A stretch of DNA of 64,000 nucleotides from Rheinheimera sp. 1928-s (GCF_029269265.1 NZ_JARIXP010000001.1:103567-167566); one strand, 5' to 3'; shown: positions 28,790 through 38,973, numbered from the stretch's first letter. Program-made: numbers and translations. Notes: generated from the sequence alone by a model not told the origin.

Positions 28790-28977
28790 AGTGTTCTCTT
28801 TGTTGACAAGTTATACAGCAATCAGGCTGCTTAGCTTTGTAGTGCCAGAATCAGGCCATAATTTATTATTTTTATAACATAATGATTTTAAATGAATAAA
28901 ATTTAATGTTTGCAGGGGTTGTTAACTTGGTTTACGCTTTTAAATAGAAGTGGTGACAACTAAGTTGACGGAAAACT

Positions 28978-30873
28978 GTGGATTTGATTTTAGCTTTTGA
29001 GCTGATGATGTTAGTCACCAGTGCTTGTGCTGCGCTGATGTCGGGTTGGTTATGGTGGCATTCGCGTTATCAACGCACGCTGGCAGGCCTTGCAGGCTTT
29101 GGTGCCATGATGGCGCTCTGGTGTCTGGGGCACATTTTTGTATTACATAATGAGCCGCAGTTAGGCCGCTATTTATTATTGGCCAATCCCTTGATGCCGA
29201 CCTTTTTTCTGCATTTTGCGTTGCGTTTTGTCGAGCAGGATCAGGTAAAAGCCCCTTGGCTGGGCTGGGCTCGTCGCCATATTGGCTGGTTGTATTTTCT
29301 GACCGCTCTGGTTGTGCTGCTGAGCTGGAGCCTTGATGCCGGTGATGTGCTGCACAGTGTTGCTTTGGGTCAGGTTTTTGTTTTTCACTCCTACGGTTTT
29401 TTAAATCTGCTCTATACAGTGGTTCTGGGTGTATTAGCTCATGCCGTATTGTGGTACGGCTGGCGTTATCACCAGGGCAATAAAAAACGTTCAATAGTGG
29501 CGATGTTTTTAGCCGGTGGCTGGGGTTTATTGCTGGCGACTCCGGTTGTGTTCCCTTCCTTTGGGCTGGACTGGTTTCCTTATCCTATGTTGTTGCTGCC
29601 CAGCTATCCGGTGTTGTTGGTCTATGGCGTGGTGCGTTATCAGATGCTGGCGGTAAATGCGCTGGCCAACAGGGCCTTACTCTGGCTGGTGATGTCCTTG
29701 TTATTGCTGTTATTGATGGCGCTGGTCAGCTCTATCTTTGGTCAGTTGGGCATGCAGGCGCTGGCGAGTGTACCTGGCTGGCAATTGTGGTTGTATTCCA
29801 GTCTGGTGTTGTTGCTAACCGCAGCCTGTTACCGGCCTGTGGCTAAACTAGCTGAGCGGTTAATTTACCCTGGATCCACTTTGGATCCGGCGCTGATCAA
29901 CTTCTGGCGTCAGCAACTGGGTCACTGTCAGAACTGGGTTCAATTGTGTGAAAAATCCTCTGAACTCTTATCTGCAGCGCTAAAACAAAAAGTGCAGGTG
30001 GAATTACCCACAGCGACCGCAGGACGCCTTACGGATGGAGTTGCTGATAAAAGCCAGCTACAAATTCGCTGTTACAATCAGCAAGGCCAGTGGCAAGTGC
30101 AGTTATTGGGCTGGGACGATATGACGCCTGGCATACGTTTAATGGCCGAAGTCTTTGGCTCTTTGCTTGGCAGCTGCTGTGAGTTGCTGGCGCAATCGTT
30201 GCAATTGGCTGAAGCTGAAAAACAGCAGTTGTCGCAACAACATCTGGTGGAGATGGGCGCTTTGGCCGCTTCTATGGCACATGAATTGCGCAACCCGCTG
30301 AATATTATTTCGATGGCCTCTGCTGGCGTGGATGCTGAGTTGCGTGGTCATATTCAGCAGCAACTGAAAAGAGCCGACCGGCTGATTTCCGATATGTTGG
30401 TGTACTCAGGCCGGTTGCAGCTGCAATACAGTCAGATGGAACTGGAACCTCTGTTGCAAAGTTTGTTGCAGCAGTTTGACTGGCAGCAGGTAAAGCTGGA
30501 ACTGAAAGTACCAGCAGGCCTGATGCTGCGGGCCGATCAGCACAGAGTGCAGCAGGTGTTTTTAAATTTATTCGATAACGCCAATGCTTTCTTACGTAAC
30601 CAGGCCAATGCATCTTTGCTGATTGAAGTGACACAGACCAGCGAGCAAATTCAGCTTAGAGTGCATAACAATGGCCCTGCCCTGGATGCCAGTTTAACCA
30701 CTGAACAGTTATTCCGGCCTTTTATCAGCAAACGTAGCGGTGGCAGTGGTTTAGGTTTGGCCATAGTGAAACGTATTATGGATGCCCATCAGGGCCAGAT
30801 CAGTTTCCGTACTGATTTGGGTTGGCCTGTCAGTTTTGAACTTTTGTTTCCGAAGGATATTCCTCATGTTTAG
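28978..30873 (+). CDS. Membrane sensor histidine kinase
   Basis: Sensor kinase of 631 aa. The N-terminal 290 residues contain seven or eight membrane helices with short loops, as in 7TM-type kinase sensors. A linker/GAF-like stretch follows, then the H-box MAHELRNPLNIIS with phospho-acceptor His435, the N-box VFLNLFDNANAFL and the G-box GGSGLGLAIVKRIMDAHQG. The start is GTG, since no ATG precedes the first helix. The next gene, a sigma-54 response regulator, overlaps by 8 bases, so the two form a cognate pair. It is divergent from the cyd operon with under 200 bases between. Confidence 0.9.
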   Translation: MDLILAFELMMLVTSACAALMSGWLWWHSRYQRTLAGLAGFGAMMALWCLGHIFVLHNEPQLGRYLLLANPLMPTFFLHFALRFVEQDQVKAPWLGWARRHIGWLYFLTALVVLLSWSLDAGDVLHSVALGQVFVFHSYGFLNLLYTVVLGVLAHAVLWYGWRYHQGNKKRSIVAMFLAGGWGLLLATPVVFPSFGLDWFPYPMLLLPSYPVLLVYGVVRYQMLAVNALANRALLWLVMSLLLLLLMALVSSIFGQLGMQALASVPGWQLWLYSSLVLLLTAACYRPVAKLAERLIYPGSTLDPALINFWRQQLGHCQNWVQLCEKSSELLSAALKQKVQVELPTATAGRLTDGVADKSQLQIRCYNQQGQWQVQLLGWDDMTPGIRLMAEVFGSLLGSCCELLAQSLQLAEAEKQQLSQQHLVEMGALAASMAHELRNPLNIISMASAGVDAELRGHIQQQLKRADRLISDMLVYSGRLQLQYSQMELEPLLQSLLQQFDWQQVKLELKVPAGLMLRADQHRVQQVFLNLFDNANAFLRNQANASLLIEVTQTSEQIQLRVHNNGPALDASLTTEQLFRPFISKRSGGSGLGLAIVKRIMDAHQGQISFRTDLGWPVSFELLFPKDIPHV

Positions 30874-32269
30874 CGCAACAACGCCAAACCCGGCGCGCAT
30901 TTTAATAGTGGATGATGAACCGGCCTTTCGTTTATTAGCCGAACGTTTTTTACAGCAACAAGGTTATCAGGTGGCAGGAGCCGCTAATCTGGAAGAAACC
31001 CGCAGTAAATTGCAGCAGTTTGATGCCGACTTAATTTTATTGGACTTGGCGTTACCTCCTGCGTTTGACCCCGCCCATACGCTGGCTGCTGTGCCAGAAT
31101 TCTCCAGCAGACCAGTCATTATTTTAACCGGGCATGCCGAGCGGGAGCTGGCGTTGCAGGCTATAGCCCAGGGCGCGTGGGACTTTATTGCCAAACCCAT
31201 AGATCCGGAATTATTGGCTGTAGTGGTGAAACGGGCTATCACTAAACATCAGCTGGAAAAAGAGCTGAGTCAGTTAAAACAAGGTTTGCAGCAGCATAGT
31301 TTTTTGCCGAAGTTGGCTGGTCATTCGCGACATATGGAAACAGTTCGAACCTTAGTGCAGCGTATAGCGCCCACTGAAGTGCGGGTGCTGGTGACAGGGC
31401 CATCCGGCACAGGTAAAGAAGTGATTTCACGGGCTTTGCATGAGCTAAGTCCACGCTCTGGCAAAGCTTTTGTCTCAGTTCATTGTGGCGCTATTCCGGC
31501 TGAACTGCTGGAAAGTGAGCTGTTTGGTTATGTCAAAGGGGCTTTTACCGGTGCAGATAAAGACCGGCAGGGTTTATTAAAATTAGCGGATGGCGGCACC
31601 TTATTTCTGGATGAAATTGGTGAGATGCCGTTGGCCATGCAGGTGAAATTACTGCGGGTACTGCAAGAGGGCACTTTTTATCCTGTCGGCGGGCGTGAGC
31701 AGCAAAGAATTGATATCCGCTTAGTGTCGGCCACCAACGCCAATCTGCCGGATTTAGTCAAACAAGGTAAGTTTCGTGAAGATCTGTATTACCGCATCAA
31801 AGGCGTGACTATCGAAACAGTGGCCTTAGATGAGAGGCGGGAAGATATTCCTTTGCTGATCCAGTTTTTTCTGGAGCAACTTAGCCAGCAGTATGGCCAG
31901 AAACTGCAATTGGAATCGGCGGCTATCAGCTGGTTTTTGCAAAAACACTGGCCAGGTAATGTGCGTGAATTAAAGAATACGCTGGAAAGTGTCGCTGCTA
32001 TAGCTCAACAAGGGGTGATCCGGGTCGCAGATATTCAGTTGCTGCATCTGGAGCATCAAAGCACGCCAACAGCCAGCGAACTCTTGCCAGGATCGGATTT
32101 AAGTAGTCTGGATGAACAGGTCAAAGCATTGGAGATCCGTTTAATTCAGCAGGCCATGGCCCAACATAAAGGCAATAAGAGTCAGGCCTCACGTGTTTTG
32201 GGTATTTCCCGTCAGGGCTTACTGAAAAAAATTGAGCGTTACGGCCTGACAGATTTGGGTGATGACTAA
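30866..32269 (+). CDS. NtrC-type sigma-54 response regulator
   Basis: Response regulator of 467 aa: receiver domain with D60 as phosphorylation site ([10 protein letters not shown]), AAA+ domain with Walker A ([11 protein letters not shown]), the sigma-54 contact loop GAFTGA (225-230), Walker B ([12 protein letters not shown]) and R-fingers, then a Fis-type helix-turn-helix at the C terminus ([23 protein letters not shown]). The frame opens earlier at 30782, but ATG 30866 after AAGGA gives the normal receiver start. It overlaps the kinase gene. Targets should carry -24/-12 promoters; I found none convincing nearby. Confidence 0.92.
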   Translation: MFSATTPNPARILIVDDEPAFRLLAERFLQQQGYQVAGAANLEETRSKLQQFDADLILLDLALPPAFDPAHTLAAVPEFSSRPVIILTGHAERELALQAIAQGAWDFIAKPIDPELLAVVVKRAITKHQLEKELSQLKQGLQQHSFLPKLAGHSRHMETVRTLVQRIAPTEVRVLVTGPSGTGKEVISRALHELSPRSGKAFVSVHCGAIPAELLESELFGYVKGAFTGADKDRQGLLKLADGGTLFLDEIGEMPLAMQVKLLRVLQEGTFYPVGGREQQRIDIRLVSATNANLPDLVKQGKFREDLYYRIKGVTIETVALDERREDIPLLIQFFLEQLSQQYGQKLQLESAAISWFLQKHWPGNVRELKNTLESVAAIAQQGVIRVADIQLLHLEHQSTPTASELLPGSDLSSLDEQVKALEIRLIQQAMAQHKGNKSQASRVLGISRQGLLKKIERYGLTDLGDD

Positions 32270-32315
32270 CCCATCCTGTCTATACTGAAGTAGTTAGCCA
32301 AAAGGAGTACCAGCT

Positions 32316-32705
32316 ATGACCGATTTTATTGCCCATGGTAAATTCAGCGTCACACCTCAAGGCGAAGTTTTATTGTGTGAAATTCAGGGGGCCTGGAACA
32401 AAGAGGGTTCAGAACAACTTATTGAGGATCTGAAAGCACAGGTACAAGGCTTTGCCGGTAAAAAATGGGCCAGGGTTATGGATATGCAAGGTTGGGAGCT
32501 GGCAACACCTGATGCTATCAGTGAGATGACAGCCTTTAGCGCCTGGGAAGATCAACATGGCTGTGTGCTGCGCTGTTTTGTCGGTTTGAATACAGTTCAG
32601 CAACAATTGCTGGAAATGAAATACCAGCACTCACATAAACCCCAACATTTTAGCCACACAGATACAGCGTTAAGCTACGCCAAACAATTTTTGCAGCGCC
32701 TTTAA
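32316..32705 (+). CDS. Small soluble protein, possibly STAS-like
   Basis: Protein of 129 aa, cytoplasmic, no membrane segment. The pattern of alternating strands and helices (GEVLLCEIQGAWN, WARVMDMQGWELATPDAISEM, CVLRCFVGLNTVQQQLL) resembles STAS/SpoIIAA-like folds, but no sequence signature confirms it. AAGGAG lies ten bases upstream of the ATG. It begins 46 bases after the response regulator and may share its transcript. Function unknown. Confidence 0.65.
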   Translation: MTDFIAHGKFSVTPQGEVLLCEIQGAWNKEGSEQLIEDLKAQVQGFAGKKWARVMDMQGWELATPDAISEMTAFSAWEDQHGCVLRCFVGLNTVQQQLLEMKYQHSHKPQHFSHTDTALSYAKQFLQRL

Positions 32706-32726
32706 TCCTTGCCCCAGAAACCCAAT

Positions 32727-32765
32727 ACAGAGCAAAAGCTTAACGGTAATTTGTTATTGCTCTGT
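32727..32765. repeat. Inverted repeat after the 129-aa gene
   Basis: Perfect 9-base arms ACAGAGCAA (32727-32735) and TTGCTCTGT (32757-32765) with a 21-base loop, in the gap before the next gene. There is no T-run. It could be a processing hairpin or an operator. Confidence 0.35.
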
Positions 32766-32816
32766 GATCCATGCTGCTTTAAAGTCATGTCACTTTAATG
32801 TAAAGCAGAACTGACC

Positions 32817-33605
32817 ATGGAAGAGTTAAAACAGGCAACTGACGACGCGAGCTTGTCTGCTGAAATTATCAGCCCCCGTTATGGCCAGCAAATGGACCAA
32901 CAGGTTGATACTGAACTAAAAAACCTGAGCCGCTTTTTTCTGAAACACCCAAGTTTAGCTTTAACCTTCGGTTATTTAGTCGCCAGTGTGATGGGATTGA
33001 TTTTTACTATTTCCTTGCTGGATGAGTTTCAGTTTTATGCTTTGCCTTATCTGGAACTGACCGATTTTTTACTGGCCGCTATTTCTCATCCCAAAACCAT
33101 ATTGGATTTAATCATAGGCATTTTTTCTGTAGCTGTTGCGATCTGGTTTGAACGCAAGTGCAGGAACAAATACTTGCGGTATGCCGCGTGGATAGATAGG
33201 TATTACCATTCAACTTCATGGTTACCGAATTGGGTCTGGGGATTTCTCGCTTTTGTTTGTTATCTGTTTTTTGCCAGTAGTAAGCAGGTACCAGAGATAG
33301 CTCAGGCAATTAAAACGCATCAAACAGAGCAATATCAACTTAGCCTGATTTATCCCATTCAACCTGGTGGCGAAGAAATTCGGCAGTTGAATGAAGTGCA
33401 GATTATTACCCGCAGCGTTAGCTACTTATGGATTTATCATCAGGACCAGGTCAAGCTTATTCCACATGCCAATGTGGCGGCTTTAATTCCGGTATTGAAT
33501 AAAGAGCTGGATGAAAAAGCCCAGCTCAAGACTACAGAAAAGGCCGTGAAAAAAGCTGATAAAGCAGCTGTTACAGAGAAAACTCCAGCCCCGGTGAAAA
33601 GCTAG
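32817..33605 (+). CDS. Membrane protein with charged C-terminal tail, unknown function
   Basis: Protein of 262 aa with three predicted helices (about 48-68, 94-111, 138-154), a cytoplasmic N terminus of about 45 charged residues and a soluble C-terminal half ending in a Lys/Ala/Glu-rich, low-complexity tail (about 228-262). Not recognised. It converges with the YkgJ-type gene, whose stop is only a few bases away. Nothing nearby suggests a role. Confidence 0.65.
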   Translation: MEELKQATDDASLSAEIISPRYGQQMDQQVDTELKNLSRFFLKHPSLALTFGYLVASVMGLIFTISLLDEFQFYALPYLELTDFLLAAISHPKTILDLIIGIFSVAVAIWFERKCRNKYLRYAAWIDRYYHSTSWLPNWVWGFLAFVCYLFFASSKQVPEIAQAIKTHQTEQYQLSLIYPIQPGGEEIRQLNEVQIITRSVSYLWIYHQDQVKLIPHANVAALIPVLNKELDEKAQLKTTEKAVKKADKAAVTEKTPAPVKS

Positions 33606-33611
33606 GGGCTA

Positions 33612-34196
33612 TCAACCAAAAGAAGCGTAATAAGCTTTAGTCAGCACTTTTTCCAGAGCCGCAGCGGCAGCTTCTTTAATTGGCATATTCTGCTTACTGA
33701 GTTCGTAGTCCAACTGAGCAATTTGGGCTTTGTGGTTCATCATCATAGGTGGAACTTCAATCGTCAGACTGAGTTCTGCCGCCACCACAGCTGCGGGTTC
33801 ATCTGCGCGTATCACTTTGCAAATCGACAGTAAGATTTCACCTTCACGACCACGGTAACCTGCTGCACCAAACATACGGCACACTGCAGGTCTGTAGGCA
33901 TAAATACTACAGTGACCGCTTTTACGATCCTCTGAAGAGGCCTGATAAAAAAAACAGCTCTCCTGCTCGTGTTGTTGTATGGCTTCGAGGGTGCTTTCTG
34001 CTGTGCCTTGTTCGTGCAAATAAAGTGCTAAAGGCAGCATTTCAAGCACTGAGGCTTCAATGCCCGGATGCAGACAACATTCACCACATCCGGTGCGGCA
34101 AAACAGCTTACGATCGTTCTGGTAACCACTATAAGTTTGAGCAATTTCGTCATTGAGGATCATTAACGTCGAGGCTGTGTCGCGCAGCTGCTGCAT
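33612..34196 (-). CDS. YkgJ-family cysteine-cluster protein
   Basis: Protein of 194 aa with the Cys cluster CRTGCGECC near residue 35 and a second group CSIYAYRPAVCRMFG, typical of YkgJ-type proteins thought to bind zinc or an Fe-S centre. The function of the family is not established. The frame reaches 34271, but the ATG at 34196 with GGAGA four bases upstream is preferred. It converges with the membrane protein to its left and follows a long GGDEF/EAL gene on the same strand. Confidence 0.8.
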   Translation of the reverse strand: MQQLRDTASTLMILNDEIAQTYSGYQNDRKLFCRTGCGECCLHPGIEASVLEMLPLALYLHEQGTAESTLEAIQQHEQESCFFYQASSEDRKSGHCSIYAYRPAVCRMFGAAGYRGREGEILLSICKVIRADEPAAVVAAELSLTIEVPPMMMNHKAQIAQLDYELSKQNMPIKEAAAAALEKVLTKAYYASFG

Positions 34197-34323
34197 AGGT
34201 TCTCCGAACAAACAGCAAAACCCCATCTGGGGCGGGGCGCTATTGTAATGACAGCGATTGAGACTCAGCAATAGGGCGCAAAAAATATACTTTGGTTGCT
34301 GAAAATGGGGACGGTTGCTGGTG

Positions 34324-37206
34324 TTATTCCTGTTGATAAAGAGGGCGGGGTTTGGCTATGCCGTAGCCTTGAGCGAAGTCGATTCCCATCTCTGTCAGCT
34401 TGTGACAAATCTCCATGTTTTCAACGTATTCGGCTACGGTTTGGATTTTCATAGCCCTGGCTATATCGTGAATAGACTGCACTATGGCGCAATCAAATGG
34501 GTCGATCAGTAAGTCACGGACAAAACTACCGTCGATTTTGACAAAGTCGACCGGGAAGTTTTTCAGATAACCATAAGAAGAAAAACCACTGCCAAAGTCA
34601 TCCAAAGCAAACTTACAGCCTAAAGTGCGGAAATGGGAGATAAAATCCAGCGTCTGATGCACATTTAAAATCGCCATGCTTTCAGTGATTTCAAAACACA
34701 CCTTGGCAAAAGGAATTCGGTATTCACGAAACAACGAGGCGACATAAGCTTTAAATAACGGATCTGTTAATGAAGCGCCGGATAAATTGATATTGGCTAA
34801 ACTCAGTTCTGCCAGATGAGCAGGTTGTTGTGCCAGCCAACGGAAGTAGTTGCGGATCACCCAACGGTCTATTTGCGGCATCAGACCATAACGTTCTGCT
34901 GAGCTTAAGAAGCTGCCCGGTGCTATCAGCCCCTGATCCGGCAAAGATAAACGCAATAACAGCTCATAATGCAAACCCGGCTGAGTCTGCTGTATTGCTG
35001 CTATAGGCTGCATAAAGAGCACAAAATTATCTTGTTCCAGTGCCTGACGTAAGGTTTTTAACCACTGAATTTCAGACTGATGCCGTTGCAGCTCTTCATC
35101 ATCGGCATTAAACATATGAATACGGTTGCGGCCTTTTTCTTTTGCGACAAAACAGGCGGAGTCTGCTTGTTTTAACCAATGTTCAGTACTTTTATTGCCG
35201 TCTGAATTTTCCGCCAGACCAATACTTACGCTGATACTGAATACGCTGTCCTGCCAGATAAAACGAAACTCTTTGACTGTGTCCAACAACTGACGGGCAA
35301 TAGCAAAAGCCTCATTGCTGCTCAGATCGGGCAGCAACACCACAAATTCGTCACTTTCCAGCCGGGCTAAAATACCTCTGTTATCCAGCACTCTTTGCAT
35401 TTGATTACTGATTTGGCATAACAAGGCATCACCTGCTCTGTGGTCGCAGGTGGTATTGATCAGTTTAAACTGGTCTATATCCAGATAAAGCAAAGTGGCC
35501 TTGTGCTCAGATCGCAACGCCAGTTCCAGCTGCTCAATAAAATAATGCCGGTTGTACAAAGACGTCAGCGGGTCGTGTGTGGCCAGATAAGCCAGCTGTT
35601 CGGTATTTTGTTTATGGGCTGTGATATCGACTATAGAACCATGCACATAAGCACTTTGCACGCCGTCTCCTTCTGCCAGCCTGGCCGACATTAAAGCCCA
35701 AAATGCTGAGCCGTCGGAGCGTAAACCTCTGATTTCAAAATTCTTATTGTCACCCAACTGCAGTTGTTTCAGCATCTGCACTCTGTCTTCCGGATTGGCG
35801 TAATACCGCGCCATACTGGATTTCGCCACATCCTGCTGCATTTGCTGCAAATTTTGATAACCCAGCATAGTCAGTAATGCCTGATTCGCTGTAATTAATT
35901 GGCCCTGCAAAGTGCTGGTAAACATACCTTCAACAGCATTGTGATAAATATCGTAATACTGCTGCAAATGGGAGTGAGCAAGGCGCTGATGATCCTGACT
36001 TTGTTGTTGAGTGCCTTTGATATTTTGCAGCAAGCTGAAGCTCATCAGCGCCATGCTGCCCATCACTGCCATCAATAACAGGTATTGCCAGGCCTGAGCC
36101 GTTGGTAAATAACCAATTTGCGATAAAGCCAGCACAACGATGCAACCAAAGAAAAATGCCCAGCCTAAGGCAAAAGTTTTGGCGGTGCGGTCGCCTTTAA
36201 TGGCGTGCATCAAGGCAAACAGGGTGTTTACACCTAAACATAAAGTGGTGACCACCAATAAGCCCCAGAATCGTAATTGGTTATTGGCGTACAGTGGGCT
36301 GAACAGCAATAACAAGGCGCTGATTAAACACAAATAAAAGCCAAAACGCCCCAGTATTCCGCCTTGTTGTTTGCGGACATGCCAGCTAAACAGCGTTAGA
36401 CAAGTGTAGGTTGCACCAGCGGCCACATACAAAATAGCCTGATTAATTTCCGGATAGTCGGGCCAAAGCATCGCAAAGGCCAGACCATTTAAAATAGCCA
36501 GCACCAGAGCGCAGTTGATAAAAAAGCCTGAATAATACAAATAGAGCCGCTGTTGCACTGAAAAAAACAAAAACAGGTTGTAGATCGCCATCAGCAATAA
36601 AACACCACATAGCAGGCCATCCAGAATGTTTTTATACAGCTGGTCCAATACAAAGTTGTTGTGTTGCCATAAGGTCAGTTGCACTGGGGCTACTGCTGCA
36701 TCCTGCACTTTAATAAAGAGGTCAAGTTCCTGGCCTGGTTCAAAGTTGATTGGAAATGCGAAACTTCGATACGCCAGAGCGCGCTGATAAAAAGGCACCG
36801 AAGCACCAGTGCTGCTTAACAGCTGCAGATCATTTTTTTCCCTGTTGTAGCTATACACCTTCACCAAATCGGCCAGCGGAAAGTCATAATGCAGCACAGT
36901 CTGAATAGGGGTCTGGCCTTTGTAGTGTAAGCGAGCAAATAACCACAAAGACTGATCTGGACTTTGCAGCGACTTTTTGTATTCGGTCACCAGACGAAAG
37001 GCATGATGCCGTTCAGGATCAAAGATCAGCTCTTCCAGCGGCAAGGCTTTGTGGCTTTGTTGAAAATACAGCGAAGGCCCTAATTCCTGACGGCTAAGCT
37101 GTTTATCAAAGTGATTCACCTGAGCATGAAAAGCAAAAACATTGCTGCAAAACATCAGCAGCATCAGCCACCATAGCTTTAATACATGCTGCAGTTTTAC
37201 CTTCAT
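34324..37206 (-). CDS. 7TMR-DISM sensor with PAS, degenerate GGDEF and EAL domains
   Basis: Cyclic-di-GMP signalling protein of 960 aa. After a signal sequence come a periplasmic DISM domain (about 30-180), seven helices (about 190-390), a PAS domain (about 420-530), GGDEF (about 545-700) and EAL (about 715-955). The GGDEF signature is replaced by E617-S-D-E-F, so cyclase activity is doubtful. The EAL part keeps E748-L-L, the ITES Glu, DDFGSGFSSYGYLKNFPVDF and KIDG, so it is probably a phosphodiesterase. It overlaps the preceding small gene by four bases (ATGA). Confidence 0.92.
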   Translation of the reverse strand: MKVKLQHVLKLWWLMLLMFCSNVFAFHAQVNHFDKQLSRQELGPSLYFQQSHKALPLEELIFDPERHHAFRLVTEYKKSLQSPDQSLWLFARLHYKGQTPIQTVLHYDFPLADLVKVYSYNREKNDLQLLSSTGASVPFYQRALAYRSFAFPINFEPGQELDLFIKVQDAAVAPVQLTLWQHNNFVLDQLYKNILDGLLCGVLLLMAIYNLFLFFSVQQRLYLYYSGFFINCALVLAILNGLAFAMLWPDYPEINQAILYVAAGATYTCLTLFSWHVRKQQGGILGRFGFYLCLISALLLLFSPLYANNQLRFWGLLVVTTLCLGVNTLFALMHAIKGDRTAKTFALGWAFFFGCIVVLALSQIGYLPTAQAWQYLLLMAVMGSMALMSFSLLQNIKGTQQQSQDHQRLAHSHLQQYYDIYHNAVEGMFTSTLQGQLITANQALLTMLGYQNLQQMQQDVAKSSMARYYANPEDRVQMLKQLQLGDNKNFEIRGLRSDGSAFWALMSARLAEGDGVQSAYVHGSIVDITAHKQNTEQLAYLATHDPLTSLYNRHYFIEQLELALRSEHKATLLYLDIDQFKLINTTCDHRAGDALLCQISNQMQRVLDNRGILARLESDEFVVLLPDLSSNEAFAIARQLLDTVKEFRFIWQDSVFSISVSIGLAENSDGNKSTEHWLKQADSACFVAKEKGRNRIHMFNADDEELQRHQSEIQWLKTLRQALEQDNFVLFMQPIAAIQQTQPGLHYELLLRLSLPDQGLIAPGSFLSSAERYGLMPQIDRWVIRNYFRWLAQQPAHLAELSLANINLSGASLTDPLFKAYVASLFREYRIPFAKVCFEITESMAILNVHQTLDFISHFRTLGCKFALDDFGSGFSSYGYLKNFPVDFVKIDGSFVRDLLIDPFDCAIVQSIHDIARAMKIQTVAEYVENMEICHKLTEMGIDFAQGYGIAKPRPLYQQE

Positions 37207-37514
37207 CCGATCCTCAAAGTACTGAATTCTTTTGCTAATTCTGACAGTAACATAGCGCTGCCCGAACTGTCAGCCGTCACCCAAAAACTTTCGCTGTAGT
37301 CTTCATAACAAAAAGTAAAAGCTTCATTAGCGAAACTTAACCCCAGCTCTACCCTGTCTGCACCGTAAGATAAAGTGCCAATTTTGATTGAGCTTTGTGC
37401 AAACCATAGCTTGCACTGCTGCACTTGTTCAAACCGCATCGGCCATAAAGGAGTCAGCAGCAGCTGTTTTGGCTCAACTTGGACAATAAAACTGTTTATA
37501 GCACTTTGGTTCAT
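37203..37514 (-). CDS. Small protein upstream of the GGDEF/EAL gene, unknown
   Basis: Protein of 103 aa when started at ATG 37514; the longer frame to 37580 would run into selO. Soluble, mixed strand/helix, with LTPLWPMRFEQVQQCKLWF and an acidic Tyr-rich FCYEDYSESFWV stretch. It may belong to a small DUF family of Shewanella/Vibrio-type genomes (DUF3630 came to mind, not confirmed). It overlaps the c-di-GMP gene by ATGA, so a functional link to that protein is plausible. It begins 11 bases beyond the selO stop. Confidence 0.55.
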   Translation of the reverse strand: MNQSAINSFIVQVEPKQLLLTPLWPMRFEQVQQCKLWFAQSSIKIGTLSYGADRVELGLSFANEAFTFCYEDYSESFWVTADSSGSAMLLSELAKEFSTLRIG

Positions 37515-37524
37515 AAGGCTTCCG

Positions 37525-38973
37525 TTAACTGCTGCAGGAGATATCCATTCCTTTGCCCCAATCTGGTGGCGGGGCAGCAAAAGCTTCTTTGCCTGCTTGT
37601 GGCTGATAAGGATTCTGCAGTACCTGCATCAGTTCATGTAAAGGTGCTGTATTCCCTTGTTCTGCAGCTTCAATGGCTTGTTGAGCTAAGTAGTTTCTCA
37701 ATATATACAATGGGTTGATGCTATTCATCAGGTTTTTACGTTCAACCAGTGTGTCTGGCTCCAGCATCAGACGAGCACGATACAATTCAGCCCATTGATC
37801 AAAAGCGGCGACATCCAACATATGATCACGAACAGAAGAGCCTGTTGCGTCATCAGAAAAATCTGCCAGACGGCGGAAACTTAAACTGTAGTCCTGCTGC
37901 TGTTGCTGCAATAACGCCAGCCATTGGCCTATTAAGGCGCGGTCTGATTGCTGTTGTGTACTAAGACCGATTTTTTTGCCCATCAATGTCATGTAGTGAT
38001 CCACCAAGGTTGGTTCATACAAGCCAAGTGCCGAGCGTAAGTCTTCGACTTCAATCAAAGGGGATAATGCATGTGCCAGTGCATTAAGGTTCCACAAGCC
38101 TATACCTGGTTGTTCATCAAAGGCATAACGGCCACTGTGATCTGAATGATTGCAGATATAACCCGGCTGATAATCATCTAAAAAAGCATAAGGGCCGTAA
38201 TCAAAACTCAGGCCTAAAATCGACATATTGTCTGTGTTCATCACGCCATGGTTAAAACCCACGGCTTGCCACTGGCTGATCAGCTCTGCTGTACGTACTA
38301 CGACTTGTTGCAACATAGCCAAAGCAGGATTTGCGGCATTCAGGCAGTCGGGGAAATGCTGCTGCACTGTAAAATCGACCAGCCGTTGTAGCTGGTTCTT
38401 ATCGCCAGTGTAAAAACAGTGTTCAAAGTGACCAAAACGGATATGGCTTGGGCAAACCCGTATGACCATAGCCCCTTGTTCTATAGTTTCGCGTTGCACA
38501 GGCTCGGTGCTGCCGACCAGACTTAGAGCTCTGCTGGTAGGAATACCCAGATGATGCATAGCTTCGGAGGCTAAAAACTCACGTATGCTGGAGCGTAATA
38601 CCGCACGGCCATCACCAAAACGTGAATAAGGGGTGCGGCCCGCGCCTTTTAAATGTAAATCGTAACGCATGCCATCGCGGCCCTGAAGATCCCCCAACAG
38701 CAAACCACGACCATCGCCTAGTTCAGGGTTGTATTGACCAAACTGGTGGCCTGCGTACTTTTGCGCTACTGGTTTGCTGCCGACAAACAGCTTTTTACCA
38801 CTTAAGTAGTCAGCGGCATCTGTTTGGCTACAAAACGCGGTGGGGAGTTGCAACAAAGCTGCAGTATCAGCACTAAAGGCTAAAAGTTTGGGCTCTGCAA
38901 ATGGAGTCACAGCGACAGCGCTGACTAAATCAGGCAAATGCGTGGCATAAGTGGAACTTAAAATAAGTGACAT
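37525..38973 (-). CDS. selO: SelO/YdiU-type protein adenylyltransferase (AMPylase)
   Basis: Pseudokinase-fold enzyme that attaches AMP to proteins, linked to redox homeostasis in E. coli. Length 482 aa. Conserved blocks include YAGHQFGQYNPELGDGR, LKGAGRTPYSRFGDGRAVLR, SIREFLASEAMHHLGIPT, FNHGVMNTDNMSILGLSFDYG (catalytic and metal-binding Asn/Asp) and the C-terminal C-S-S, where selenoprotein forms have Sec. A TTG at 38985 is possible; the ATG at 38973 fits better. It starts the minus-strand run with the small 103-aa gene and the c-di-GMP gene, possibly one operon. Confidence 0.93.
   Translation of the reverse strand: MSLILSSTYATHLPDLVSAVAVTPFAEPKLLAFSADTAALLQLPTAFCSQTDAADYLSGKKLFVGSKPVAQKYAGHQFGQYNPELGDGRGLLLGDLQGRDGMRYDLHLKGAGRTPYSRFGDGRAVLRSSIREFLASEAMHHLGIPTSRALSLVGSTEPVQRETIEQGAMVIRVCPSHIRFGHFEHCFYTGDKNQLQRLVDFTVQQHFPDCLNAANPALAMLQQVVVRTAELISQWQAVGFNHGVMNTDNMSILGLSFDYGPYAFLDDYQPGYICNHSDHSGRYAFDEQPGIGLWNLNALAHALSPLIEVEDLRSALGLYEPTLVDHYMTLMGKKIGLSTQQQSDRALIGQWLALLQQQQQDYSLSFRRLADFSDDATGSSVRDHMLDVAAFDQWAELYRARLMLEPDTLVERKNLMNSINPLYILRNYLAQQAIEAAEQGNTAPLHELMQVLQNPYQPQAGKEAFAAPPPDWGKGMDISCSS

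Noticed and set aside
28833..28847. Sigma-54-like TGGCAC...AGC upstream of the cyd operon (minus strand)
   Set aside because: The GG and GC elements are one base too close for a -24/-12 promoter, and the -12 part reads AAGC rather than TTGC.
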